Shown: in pieces, positions 8,080 through 16,925 of the stretch
Position numbering within the stretch: position 1 is the stretch's first letter
Layout of the letters: every line of letters starts with the position of its first letter
Assembly: GCA_051418055.1 (NCBI GenBank)
Contig: JBPRGH010000041.1
Location: 62,001 to 126,000 of the forward strand
DNA: 64,000 nucleotides
Direction of reading: 5' to 3'
Origin: JBPRGH01 sp051418055
Lineage (GTDB): Bacteria; Bacteroidota; Bacteroidia; Cytophagales; Cyclobacteriaceae
Notes under the pieces: generated by a model
Database searches by the model: none
What the model was told of the DNA's origin: nothing
Seen by the model: the letters and a program-made list of their open reading frames with translations, nothing else
Translations under genes and position numbers: made by a program

Positions 8080-8973
8080 TTACCTGACTTTTTGAGGAGA
8101 AGGAAGAATCCTGTTAAAATCTTCAGCAGAGCGGAATAATTTAATATTTGATGGTATATTCTTATTGTAATTTCTTAATTGATAGCCAGTTATAAGGATG
8201 TCAGAGTTGGGTATATTGCTAGACAACTGTGTAAAAAATTCCTCAATTGTAAATTCCTCTGGCCTGGTAAAAATTGCTGAAATAAGATACTGGGGATTAT
8301 AGCTTTTTGTGAGGGAGTAAATATCTGCAATAGGTACCTGCTGACCAAGATAAAAGGTTCTAAAACCTCTTTTACGAAGATAGTAGTGATAATATAATAA
8401 CCCCAGCTCATGCAACTCATTTTCCGGAAGAAAAAGAATTACTTTAGGGGCATATTTATCTTCTACAATTGGCAAGGCATCTATGGCTACAATAAGTTTC
8501 TGTCGGATGAAGTTTGAAAGAAAATGTTCATGAGCGGGTGATACATTACTGGTAAGCCACATCGTTCCCACTTTTTCGAGAAACGGGAAAATAATTTTTG
8601 TAATGGAATATTCAAAACCATTCTTTAGGATAAGATCAGAAAGCATTTTTTCAAATTTCCCCTCGTCGAGGTCGATCATTGATACCAGTAGCTGGTCCTG
8701 ATAAATCTGTGGTGAAGATTTTAGCTTATGCAGCTCTTCAATTTTTTTGATTATTTCCTCATTAGAAAGATTAGCTATGTTGCCTATTTTTATCCCGCTT
8801 TTTTTTAATGTGGAGATATTAATAATTTTCTTCAGGTCCTCATCAGAATAGTAGCGGATATTAGTAGGAGTGCGCTCAGGGGAAATTATATTATATCTTT
8901 TTTCCCAAATCCTGATAGTATGGGCTTTAATGCCACTTAACCTTTCCAGTTCTTTTATTGAATAGCTACCCAT
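8080..8973 (-). CDS. CarH/LitR-like B12-dependent photoreceptor repressor (MerR family)
   Basis: A 297-residue protein with an N-terminal MerR winged-helix domain (about 1-70: HTIRIWEKRY, RTPTNIRYYSDEDLKK), a helical cobalamin-cap domain (about 90-165) and a Rossmann-type cobalamin-binding domain (about 175-290). The cap holds Trp139 and Glu149-His150 in exact W-x9-EH spacing, the triad that packs against the adenosyl group in Thermus CarH. The binding domain holds E186-L-H188-E-L-G191, matching the E/D-x-H-x-x-G motif whose His ligates cobalt. In CarH, dark AdoB12 favours a DNA-bound tetramer and light breaks it. The gene is divergent from the lipoprotein at 9113 and directly upstream of the sigma factor and carotenoid genes. 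The photoreceptor role is inferred from the motifs plus context. Confidence 0.85.
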   Translation of the reverse strand: MGSYSIKELERLSGIKAHTIRIWEKRYNIISPERTPTNIRYYSDEDLKKIINISTLKKSGIKIGNIANLSNEEIIKKIEELHKLKSSPQIYQDQLLVSMIDLDEGKFEKMLSDLILKNGFEYSITKIIFPFLEKVGTMWLTSNVSPAHEHFLSNFIRQKLIVAIDALPIVEDKYAPKVILFLPENELHELGLLYYHYYLRKRGFRTFYLGQQVPIADIYSLTKSYNPQYLISAIFTRPEEFTIEEFFTQLSSNIPNSDILITGYQLRNYNKNIPSNIKLFRSAEDFNRILPSPQKVR

Positions 8974-9112
8974 GTTTTGTTTAATGATCCTGTATTAAAT
9001 GTTTAACGCAATATTACAACGATAGTTGGTTTATTATTAATTCATAAGAGAAAAAAAACATAATTTATATCATGGTGTTTCTCAGATACTTATTCATTTA
9101 AACGATTTAGCT

Positions 9113-9748
9113 ATGGAAAGAAGAATTTATGTAAAAAGTATTATCCTGTTATTGTTGGTGGGCTTTGTAGCCGGCTGTGCACCGCAACAGTACTCAGCAA
9201 ATTTTCAGTTAAAGTCGCACAAAAGTGACAGATATGTAATTGAGGACCAGCAGGAGAAAGAAGATGACGCATTAATCTCAAGTGTTGATAAAGTAACACT
9301 GGAGGATGAAATAGTGATTAAGGAAATCATTACTGAACCTGAACAAATCGAGAGGCTTAAAGCAGAAGACCAGGTAAAGGTTGTAAATCCGCAATCAAAA
9401 GAAGAATTAATTAAGGCTCTAAAAGAAGACCCTGAAGCTACTGTTGCTTTTAATGTTAAGGATCTAACTAAAAAGGAAAAGCGGCAATTAAAAAAAGAAG
9501 TAAAGAAACAGCTTAAAGAAAGTAAAGAAGCAGGTGTTCTGCAGGTAGGTGATGAGCCTAATAAATTACTTTATTACATATTGGCTGTATTACTACCGCC
9601 TTTAGCCGTAGGATTGTGGAGAGGTATAGGTTCAGATTTCTGGATAAATCTTCTTTTAACACTTCTATTCTATCTGCCGGGAATAATCCATGCTATTATT
9701 GTAATAAGCTCAAAACCTAAAACAACAGGAGCCGGAGCTGCTTACTAG
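9113..9748 (+). CDS. Lipoprotein with C-terminal YqaE/Pmp3 membrane domain
   Basis: A 211-residue protein with a lipoprotein signal peptide (hydrophobic stretch followed by VAGC, lipidated Cys near residue 22). A charged region of about 120 residues rich in Lys and Glu follows. Near the C terminus come two membrane segments (about 148-165 and 175-198) with the Pmp3/UPF0057 pattern LAVLLPPLAVGL ... DFWINLLLTLLFYLPGIIHA. Stand-alone Pmp3 proteins are about 50 residues and affect membrane potential and stress tolerance; here the domain is fused to a lipid-anchored periplasmic region. The gene is divergent from the CarH-like regulator with a 139-bp shared upstream region, and a strong terminator follows it. 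The function is unknown. Confidence 0.8.
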   Translation: MERRIYVKSIILLLLVGFVAGCAPQQYSANFQLKSHKSDRYVIEDQQEKEDDALISSVDKVTLEDEIVIKEIITEPEQIERLKAEDQVKVVNPQSKEELIKALKEDPEATVAFNVKDLTKKEKRQLKKEVKKQLKESKEAGVLQVGDEPNKLLYYILAVLLPPLAVGLWRGIGSDFWINLLLTLLFYLPGIIHAIIVISSKPKTTGAGAAY

Positions 9749-9774
9749 CAATTAATAAAAAATTATTTATACAT

Positions 9775-9808
9775 AAAAAAGAGGCTAATGAAAACTAGCC
9801 TCTTTTTT
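9775..9808. terminator. Bidirectional rho-independent terminator
   Basis: Stem GAGGCTA (9781-9787) and TAGCCTC (9796-9802) with an 8-base loop, flanked by six A on the left and six T on the right. It works for the lipoprotein gene on the plus strand and for the tesA-like gene on the minus strand. Confidence 0.9.
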
Positions 9809-9830
9809 ATTATCTTATTTTAATCTTATC

Positions 9831-10451
9831 TTATAAAAGATCTTTAATCGTATCCCACACATTATCAGCTACAATTAAATGCCCTTTAGGATTAGGATGA
9901 ATACCATCATTTAAATTCAATTCCTTCTCACCGGCTACCCCTTCAAGTAAAAAAGGGATAAGATGTGCCTGGTTTTTTTGTGACAAGTCCTGAAACAGTT
10001 TTTGAAAAGCTGTAGAATATTCAGCCCCCATGTTTGGAGGCACCATCATACCTGCAATTACAACCTTAACATCGGGATTTTTTTCTCTTACTATATCAAT
10101 TATCTTTTGAAGATTATTTTCCGTTTGCTCAAGTGGAAGGCCGCGCAAACCATCATTGGCCCCAAGCTCTAATATAAAAATATCCACAGGTTTTTTGAGG
10201 ACCCAATTTATACGGGCTAGTCCTCCAGCAGATGTTTCTCCGCTTAAACCGGCATTAATTACTTCATATTTGTATCCCTTTTCAATAATTTTACGTTGTA
10301 CAATAGCTGGGAAGGCTTCTTCTGTAGATAATCCATAACCTGCAGTAAGGCTGTCACCATAAAATAAAATAACCTTTTCTTTCTGATTAACTTTAAAGGA
10401 AGTAAGGATCAGGAAGCCTAAAAGAAAAATATAAGGAAATTGTCTTCTCAT
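9831..10451 (-). CDS. tesA: SGNH/GDSL arylesterase, TesA-like (acyl-CoA thioesterase I / lysophospholipase L1 family)
   Basis: A 206-residue hydrolase with an N-terminal signal-like hydrophobic segment (residues 4-17). The SGNH blocks are all visible: block I FYGDSLTAGYG with the nucleophile Ser, block II NAGLSGETSAGG with Gly, block III GANDGLRGLP with Asn, and block V DGIHPNPKGH with the catalytic Asp and His. The enzyme should act in the periplasm on acyl esters or thioesters. The ATG at 10451 is preferred over the TTG three bases earlier. As in E. coli, it is divergent from a YbbA/YbbP-type ABC transporter, which supports the TesA assignment. Confidence 0.9.
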   Translation of the reverse strand: MRRQFPYIFLLGFLILTSFKVNQKEKVILFYGDSLTAGYGLSTEEAFPAIVQRKIIEKGYKYEVINAGLSGETSAGGLARINWVLKKPVDIFILELGANDGLRGLPLEQTENNLQKIIDIVREKNPDVKVVIAGMMVPPNMGAEYSTAFQKLFQDLSQKNQAHLIPFLLEGVAGEKELNLNDGIHPNPKGHLIVADNVWDTIKDLL

Positions 10452-10506
10452 CAATTAATAATTTTTTTATTAACAACACTAAGGTTGTACTAAGTTCAAA
10501 AAAATA

Positions 10507-11193
10507 ATGACAGAAATATTAACGGTAGAAAATGTAAAAAGGGTATATTCTTCCGGTCAGCATAAACTTACAGTCCTTGAAGATATCAACTTTTCAGTAA
10601 CAGAAGGTGAATCGATAGCGATTGTCGGACCATCGGGTAGTGGCAAGTCAACATTACTGGGTTTATGTGCAGGATTGGACCTGCCTTCAGAAGGAACAAT
10701 TTCTTTAAACGGTATTAAGCTCAATGCAATGGGTGAGGATGACCGTGCCTATATCCGTAACCAACATGTAGGATTTGTTTTTCAGAATTTTCAATTATTG
10801 CCTACACTTACCGCACTTGAAAATATCCTTGTACCAATGGAATTAAGAGGGAATTTTGAATCAAAAGAAAAAGCAGAGGATCTCCTTCAGAAAGTAGGCC
10901 TGGGAGAGCGGATGCATCATTATCCTGCCCAGCTCTCCGGGGGAGAGCAGCAACGGGTGGCCCTGGCCCGTGGTTTTATTAATGATCCAAAAATAATGTT
11001 TGCAGATGAGCCTACAGGAAATCTAGATGAAGAAAATGCTCATCAGGTGAGTAACCTGCTTTTTGAAATGAATGAACAAATTGGTACTACCCTGGTACTG
11101 GTAACTCATAATCTTGAATTAGCCTCACAGACTAATCGTATTATCCGTTTGAAAGGTGGAAAAATACATTCGGATCAAACTGTAATGGCTTAA
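10507..11193 (+). CDS. ybbA: ABC transporter ATP-binding protein, YbbA/LolD type
   Basis: A 228-residue ATPase of the MacB/LolD/YbbA group. Walker A is GPSGSGKST (about 40-48), the Q-loop is VGFVFQNFQLLPTLTALEN, the ABC signature LSGGEQQRVALARG lies near 139-152, Walker B is IMFADEPTGNLDEEN, and the switch His is in LVTHNLELA. It sits one base before the large FtsX-type permease and divergent from tesA, as in E. coli. By family, such pumps act on molecules within the inner membrane rather than importing nutrients. The substrate is not known. Confidence 0.9.
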   Translation: MTEILTVENVKRVYSSGQHKLTVLEDINFSVTEGESIAIVGPSGSGKSTLLGLCAGLDLPSEGTISLNGIKLNAMGEDDRAYIRNQHVGFVFQNFQLLPTLTALENILVPMELRGNFESKEKAEDLLQKVGLGERMHHYPAQLSGGEQQRVALARGFINDPKIMFADEPTGNLDEENAHQVSNLLFEMNEQIGTTLVLVTHNLELASQTNRIIRLKGGKIHSDQTVMA

Positions 11194-11194
11194 G

Positions 11195-13753
11195 ATGGAA
11201 TATAAAATAAAACTCAAAAGAAAGAAAAGATTCCCGCTTTTTGAAAGCTGGACGTGGAAAATGGCATGGAAAGATGCCCGAAACCATTGGAGCAGGTTAT
11301 TCCTTTTTATCAGTTCAATAATAATAGGTATAGCTGCTCTTGTTGCCATTAATTCCTTTAACCGGAACCTTACGGAAGCGATTGATGGTCAGGCACGTGG
11401 TTTAATGGGGGCAGATCTTGAAATTGATGCTGATACACCATTTGAAGAAGAGCTTGTGGCGTTATTTGATTCTATTCCAGCAGAACAGGCCGATGAAGTT
11501 TCCATGGCATCAATGGTATCTTTTAAAACAAGTAATCCCGGAGCAAGACTAGTAAAGCTGAATGCCTGGGAGGGTAGCTTTCCTTTTTACGGTGAGGTGG
11601 AACTGGAGCCAGCCGATGCTCTTGATAAGATGCGATCGGGAAGATATGCCATGGTGGATGAAAACCTGGCAGTCCAATATGAGGTCTCCCCGGGTGATTC
11701 TGTTAAAATAGGTGATATCCATTTCGAGATTTCAGGAGTGGTGAAAAAAATTCCCGGAGGTGGGCAGGTACAGGCAACTTTTACCCCGGCTGTTTATATA
11801 AGCAAGGAATATTTGGATGAAACCGGCCTTGTGCAATTTGGCAGCAGGTTAAATTATAAAAAATTTTTTAAGACGGAAAGTACTGAAGAGGTTGATGAGA
11901 TAATAGAAGCCGTTGAACCGGTATTGCGTAAATACGGGCATCATTATGATACCGTGGAGGAGAAGCGCGAGGATTTCGGTGAGGCACTGGCTAATCTTTA
12001 TAAATTTTTTAATTTACTTTCCTTTGTTGCATTGATATTAGGATGTATAGGTGTAGCCAGTTCGGTTCATATTTATACCCGCGAAAAAACAAATGATGTA
12101 GCTGTACTGCGCTGTTTAGGTGCTTCCGGAAATCAGGTTTTTAACCTTTACATGGTGCAGATTATGTTATTTGGTTTTATAGGAAGTTTAATAGGAACTG
12201 TGCTTGGTGTTTTAACACAATACCTTTTACCTCTTTTTTTTGGACATATCATACCAGTAGAACTGGAGCTAAATGTACAATGGGTCCCAATAGCCGAAGG
12301 TCTTCTGATCGGCTTATTTATTGCCGTTATTTTTTCCCTGCTACCTCTTATTAATGTCAGGTATATTCCTCCCTTGTCTGTTATAAGGCAGTCAGTATCC
12401 GCTAAGGATAAAGGAAAATGGCTGAAGATTGCTTTATATGGATTTGCCATTGTTTTTCTTTATTTGTTTGCCGTTTTTCAAACCAGGGACTGGTTGGTGG
12501 CAGGTGGATTTTTAGGTGGTTTATTGGTTGCTTTCGCAGGTTTATATTTTCTTGGGAAGGCGGCTATCTGGATTGCAGGCAGGCTTGTAAGAAGGGTTAA
12601 AAACTTTACCTGGCGTCAGGCTTTCTCTAATTTATTCAGGCCCCAAAACCAAACTGTAACACTTGTGGTGGTTATCGGACTGGGTGGGTTTTTACTTGCT
12701 ACTTTAGAAGTAGTACAGGATAGCCTCATTGATCAGGTAGAAAGTGTTGGAGGAAAAAACAGCAGCAATACGATTCTTTTTGATATTCAGCCTTACCAGG
12801 CTGAGCAGGTAAAAGAGCTTACAAAGGAATATAACCTTCCTGTAAATCAATTTGTCCCAATTGTTACGATGCGTGTAAAATCACTGAAAGGAAGGACTGT
12901 TGAAGAGATACAAAAAGATACAACCGATGATATATCTAACTGGTCCCTGACAAGAGAGTACCGGGTGACGTACAGGGATTCATTAAAAATGAATGAAGAG
13001 CTGGTTAAGGGAAGAGTACAGCATGTATCTGGTGATTCTGTCTTTATAACATTATCGGAACGAATTCAGGACAATCTTGAAGTGGAGATCGGTGACTCTA
13101 TTACTTTTGATGTACAGGGGAGACCTATGACGGTATATGTCGGAGGCTTCAGGGATTTTGAATGGCAGCAGGATCCCCCGAATTTCCTTGTTGTATTCCC
13201 GCCGGGAGTTTTGGAAGAGGCACCGCAGATTTACGTATTAACAACAACAATTGAAAACCCGCAATTGGCTACTCAGTACCAAAGGGAGCTGGTAGCTTCA
13301 TATCCTAATGTTTCATTAATTGACCTAAGGCTGGTATTAAGGACGCTGCAGGATTTCTTTGGTAAAGTAAGCTTCATAATTCGCTTCATGGCTTTATTCA
13401 GCCTTCTCACAGGTCTTGTAGTATTGGCGGGTTCAGTTATTAACAGCAAGTTCGGCAGATTAAGGGAAAATGTTCTTTTACGTACAATGGGTGCAGTGAA
13501 TAAACAAATCATTGGGCTTACAGTAATTGAGTATGCCTATTTAGGGATTTTAGCAGGGGCAACAGGTATATTTTTCTCTATACTGGCTGGAGAATTACTT
13601 TCCATATATCTTTTTGAAATGCCATTTGGGTTCGATGTCCTAAGCCTAATTTATATTTGGTTAGCAGTGATCGGTTTAACGGTTGTGATTGGCTGGTGGA
13701 ATACCCGTGATGTTACCTCTGAGTCACCGTTAGCTGTTTTAAGAAGGACCTGA
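11195..13753 (+). CDS. ybbP: FtsX-family ABC transporter permease, YbbP-like
   Basis: An 852-residue membrane protein. It has an N-terminal cytoplasmic stretch, a first membrane segment (about 33-53), a large periplasmic domain (55-260), and membrane segments clustered at about 268-290, 318-345 and 362-385 that form the first FtsX core. A central pair of segments (about 408-460), a second segment and periplasmic domain (485-715), and a final FtsX core (720-845) follow. The duplicated FtsX arrangement with about ten segments matches YbbP (about 804 residues in E. coli). It pairs with the ATPase one base upstream, and a 13-bp-stem hairpin ends the operon. It is probably involved in moving lipids or lipoprotein-like substrates out of the inner membrane. 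Confidence 0.85.
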   Translation: MEYKIKLKRKKRFPLFESWTWKMAWKDARNHWSRLFLFISSIIIGIAALVAINSFNRNLTEAIDGQARGLMGADLEIDADTPFEEELVALFDSIPAEQADEVSMASMVSFKTSNPGARLVKLNAWEGSFPFYGEVELEPADALDKMRSGRYAMVDENLAVQYEVSPGDSVKIGDIHFEISGVVKKIPGGGQVQATFTPAVYISKEYLDETGLVQFGSRLNYKKFFKTESTEEVDEIIEAVEPVLRKYGHHYDTVEEKREDFGEALANLYKFFNLLSFVALILGCIGVASSVHIYTREKTNDVAVLRCLGASGNQVFNLYMVQIMLFGFIGSLIGTVLGVLTQYLLPLFFGHIIPVELELNVQWVPIAEGLLIGLFIAVIFSLLPLINVRYIPPLSVIRQSVSAKDKGKWLKIALYGFAIVFLYLFAVFQTRDWLVAGGFLGGLLVAFAGLYFLGKAAIWIAGRLVRRVKNFTWRQAFSNLFRPQNQTVTLVVVIGLGGFLLATLEVVQDSLIDQVESVGGKNSSNTILFDIQPYQAEQVKELTKEYNLPVNQFVPIVTMRVKSLKGRTVEEIQKDTTDDISNWSLTREYRVTYRDSLKMNEELVKGRVQHVSGDSVFITLSERIQDNLEVEIGDSITFDVQGRPMTVYVGGFRDFEWQQDPPNFLVVFPPGVLEEAPQIYVLTTTIENPQLATQYQRELVASYPNVSLIDLRLVLRTLQDFFGKVSFIIRFMALFSLLTGLVVLAGSVINSKFGRLRENVLLRTMGAVNKQIIGLTVIEYAYLGILAGATGIFFSILAGELLSIYLFEMPFGFDVLSLIYIWLAVIGLTVVIGWWNTRDVTSESPLAVLRRT

Positions 13754-13758
13754 TTTCT

Positions 13759-13800
13759 TTACCTGATTAAATAATTTACCGATTTTAATCAGGTAATTTT
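13759..13800. terminator. Hairpin terminator between convergent genes
   Basis: A perfect 13-bp stem, TTACCTGATTAAA (13759-13771) and TTTAATCAGGTAA (13784-13796), with a 12-base loop followed by TTTT. It lies between the ends of the ybbP-like gene (plus) and the TerB-ABC gene (minus), and its right edge touches the latter's stop codon. Confidence 0.85.
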
Positions 13801-16800
13801 ACTTTCCTCTGCTAAAACTTCTGACAAATTTACGAAGCAGATCAAAATAAAGGGTGACATACAATATAATGATCATAAACCACAGCACACCCATATTGAA
13901 CCAGTACGTATTAATAAAAAAGCCCATAATATGTTTTTGGGGCACATAAAACTGAGCCCTAAAATCCAGCAGGTGCTCTGGTTGAGGATTCATATAGACC
14001 GGGAAAATTTTCTGGACCAACTCGTGATCATTTTCCATTATCCGTATCGGGTCATTCTGGTTTTTAACCAGTTGTGAGATAGACTCATTGTGGTAATTAT
14101 TTTTATAGATCTCAAACTGATGACGTTGTTCAGGTGTTTTCGTCATTTTTAAGATCATATGGTCCTTTGCCTGATCAGCTTTATTATACCTGCTGATATA
14201 AAAAGTTTTTAAAGCCTGCAAAAACGAATTTGTATTATCATAAACTGCAGAATCAAAATGCTGAATGTCCAGCTGATCAACATCGAATTTATCGTGGCCT
14301 ACAACCTGGAGCTCCTTATTAATTTCATTCTTTAGTATTGTGATATCCTTTTCCAGTCGCTCCTTAATCTCAGGTTTTTCTTTACGATAATTAAGGAAAA
14401 CATCTGCCAGCTTGCTTTCAAGTGTAGGGATATAGTAAAGCTTTTTATAATCTGCATTGGCAATAACCTGGTCATAGGGGTAAAACTGCCTTTCAAACTC
14501 ATTGTCTTTAAATTGTGTAACCATTGCTGCTTCAAAAGCCCAACGTGATGCTATAAATTCTCCTATAAGGGGTACCTTATCTTTATTGCTAAGTGTTGGA
14601 TTAAGTTCATCAAACTGCACAACAACGCCGCTCAACACTAGTTGTGGTATGAGTAGTACCGGGATCAGGATATAAATAGTAACGGCGGAATCAAAAGCTG
14701 AAGATATATTCAACCCCAGAAGATTAGCAAGGCAGGCTGCGGAAAAAAGTATAAACCAATGTTCCCAAAACATACCCTGTATATCAAGTATAGCATTTCC
14801 AATCAATACAAATGTCAAGGTCTGAATAGCAGATATTAAAAATAAGATTGATATCTTGCTTAAGAGGTAGCTGCTCCTGCTGAGATTAAGAAAAGCCTCT
14901 CTCTTAAGTATTTTTCTATCTCGTATTATCTCTTCAGCGCTCACCGTTAGACCCATAAAGATGGCGACAATTACACTCATGAAAAGGTACGCCGGAATAT
15001 TCAGGTTCTTTCCAAAAAAATAGCCAAATTCAAGAGTATCAACATTATTATAGCGTACAATATAAGCCAGGATTACTGCCAGTACAGGTGCTTCCAGCAG
15101 GTTTACCAGTAAGTATTGCTTATTGCTTAATTTGGAAAAAAGATCACGTAAGCCAAACAAGCGGATTTGCTTCAGGCGATCAGGTATATTCAGAGAGGAT
15201 TTGGGCTTTTCACTTGCACGGTCAATCGTTGGAATAGTTGCTTTCTCCAGATAAAGCTGATTCCATTCCTGAGGTGAGATCTTTCTTTCGTTAGTAAAAT
15301 TACCATACTCATTGATGACTTTAGTTTCTATTATATTAAATATCTGCTCAGGGTTCACATTGCCACACTCCAGGCACTCTCCCTGCTGGCTATTAATGAG
15401 ATTTATTATGCTTTTGAAATAAACTACCGCCTCTACCGGGTTGCCATAATAGATCTGGTAGCCACCGGTATCCAGGATAACGAGTTTATCAAACATTTTA
15501 AAAATGTCGCTCGAAGGCTGATGAATGACTACAAATATTAATTTTCCTTTTAAAGATAATTCCTTTAGAAGGTCCATTATATTTTCTGAATCTCTTGATG
15601 ATAATCCGGAGGTAGGTTCATCAACAAACATGACGGAAGGCTCTCTTAGAAGCTCAAGACCTATATTTAAGCGCTTACGTTGGCCGCCGCTAATGGTTTT
15701 TTGTAAAGGTGACCCTACTTTCAGGTCCTTTGTTTCTCTTAATCCAAGGTTATTCAGCGTTTTCAGTACCAGCTCATCAATGTCTTTTTCATCGAGCTGG
15801 TCAAAACACAATTTTGCTGCGTAATATAGATTTTGGTAGACGGTAAGCTCTTCAATCAGAAGGTCATCCTGGGGCACAAAGCCAATTACACCTTCAATAT
15901 TTTTCTTTTCGTTATGGATATCAATGCCATTAATTAAAACCTGTCCTTCCGTAGGCTTTTCCTGACCATTTAAAACATGCAGGAGAGTAGACTTGCCTGC
16001 TCCGGATGCACCCATTAATCCAATCAGCCTTCCGGATTCTTCAATAATATTAATATCACGAAGTCCTAATTTTCCGTTTTTAAATTGATAGCTTATATTT
16101 TTCGCTTCAAAAGTGATCTTGTTATCTTCATCTTTTGTTATGAAGTGACTTATTACATCCCCATAATATACAGACTGAATACGTTCACCTCTTAAGGTGG
16201 CGCCAACTGCAAATACCTGTATTTTATTTTTCTTGAGAGGTACCCCATTTAAAAACAGGTCCGCATTTCCAATATGTTTAATAAAATAAGTGTCAGTTGC
16301 CTCAAGATGCAACAATGATATAAATCCTGTTAATCCTTTTCTGCTTAAAAAATGATACTCTCCATTTGGAAGGGGGTTTGCTTCACTTATGAATAAAATA
16401 CTTTTTGCATTCAGCTCCTCAGGAGTTGTCCCTTCAATAAATTTCTTTATCAGGTCAATCTCTTCGTTTCTGATGTTAAGCTGATCACCAATAATCTTGA
16501 CCAGCTCATCTTCACGTTCAGAAATATGACCATCTGCAATGATTATACTGATTAGCTCAAGGATAATAACAGTTTTTTGCTTCTGAGTCAGCTCAGCATT
16601 GATTTTTTTACAGATCTTTTGAACATTTTTATACTCCTGCTCTTTACTGCTATCACTAGTGATGATGTTATTGATATAAGAGTCAAATTGCTCCAGATAG
16701 TGATTAACGGCATCTTTATTAAGGTGATCCATCAAGAAAGACCTGATCTGTTCATGCTCCTGTTTAGTAATATTATCTTCCTTTGCTACAATAGCAAAAA

Positions 16801-16834
16801 GCCTCATGATTGCCTGTAATAAAGGTTCGCTCAT
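13799..16834 (-). CDS. TerB-like / ABC ATPase / ABC-2 permease fusion protein
   Basis: A 1011-residue multi-domain ABC protein. Residues 1-135 are helical and acidic with IIIADGHISEREDELVKIIG, resembling a TerB-type domain. Residues 150-235 are strand-rich and could be FHA-like. Residues 240-470 are an ABCG-like ATPase: Walker A GASGAGKST (about 275-283), signature ISGGQRKR (about 381-388), Walker B VMFVDEPTSGL, and the H-loop in VVIHQPSSDIF. Residues about 570-770 hold five or six ABC-2-type membrane segments, a soluble region follows, and a last membrane segment lies near 975-1000. The order (ATPase before membrane part) is that of half-size ABCG/White transporters. No partner gene adjoins it and the substrate is unknown. 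This layout recurs in Bacteroidota. Confidence 0.85.
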   Translation of the reverse strand: MSEPLLQAIMRLFAIVAKEDNITKQEHEQIRSFLMDHLNKDAVNHYLEQFDSYINNIITSDSSKEQEYKNVQKICKKINAELTQKQKTVIILELISIIIADGHISEREDELVKIIGDQLNIRNEEIDLIKKFIEGTTPEELNAKSILFISEANPLPNGEYHFLSRKGLTGFISLLHLEATDTYFIKHIGNADLFLNGVPLKKNKIQVFAVGATLRGERIQSVYYGDVISHFITKDEDNKITFEAKNISYQFKNGKLGLRDINIIEESGRLIGLMGASGAGKSTLLHVLNGQEKPTEGQVLINGIDIHNEKKNIEGVIGFVPQDDLLIEELTVYQNLYYAAKLCFDQLDEKDIDELVLKTLNNLGLRETKDLKVGSPLQKTISGGQRKRLNIGLELLREPSVMFVDEPTSGLSSRDSENIMDLLKELSLKGKLIFVVIHQPSSDIFKMFDKLVILDTGGYQIYYGNPVEAVVYFKSIINLINSQQGECLECGNVNPEQIFNIIETKVINEYGNFTNERKISPQEWNQLYLEKATIPTIDRASEKPKSSLNIPDRLKQIRLFGLRDLFSKLSNKQYLLVNLLEAPVLAVILAYIVRYNNVDTLEFGYFFGKNLNIPAYLFMSVIVAIFMGLTVSAEEIIRDRKILKREAFLNLSRSSYLLSKISILFLISAIQTLTFVLIGNAILDIQGMFWEHWFILFSAACLANLLGLNISSAFDSAVTIYILIPVLLIPQLVLSGVVVQFDELNPTLSNKDKVPLIGEFIASRWAFEAAMVTQFKDNEFERQFYPYDQVIANADYKKLYYIPTLESKLADVFLNYRKEKPEIKERLEKDITILKNEINKELQVVGHDKFDVDQLDIQHFDSAVYDNTNSFLQALKTFYISRYNKADQAKDHMILKMTKTPEQRHQFEIYKNNYHNESISQLVKNQNDPIRIMENDHELVQKIFPVYMNPQPEHLLDFRAQFYVPQKHIMGFFINTYWFNMGVLWFMIIILYVTLYFDLLRKFVRSFSRGK

Positions 16835-16869
16835 TTGATCAGTCTTTAATTAAAAGATAAATAAAAAAG

Positions 16870-16902
16870 AAAAGGGATTGAAAAGCAAATGTCTTCAACC
16901 CC
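16870..16902 (-). terminator. Rho-independent terminator of the 297-residue lipoprotein gene
   Basis: Read on the minus strand, GGGTTGAA pairs with TTCAATCC (one G-T pair) around an 11-base loop, followed by TTTTCTTTTTT. It lies just after the stop of the lipoprotein gene and before the TerB-ABC gene start, so the two are separate transcripts. Confidence 0.7.
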
Positions 16903-16925
16903 CTGAATATTATTTTTAATAAATT

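Noticed and set aside
12148..12450. 100-codon minus-strand frame inside the ybbP-like gene
   Set aside because: Shadow of a well-supported FtsX-family coding sequence; composition is unlike a real protein.
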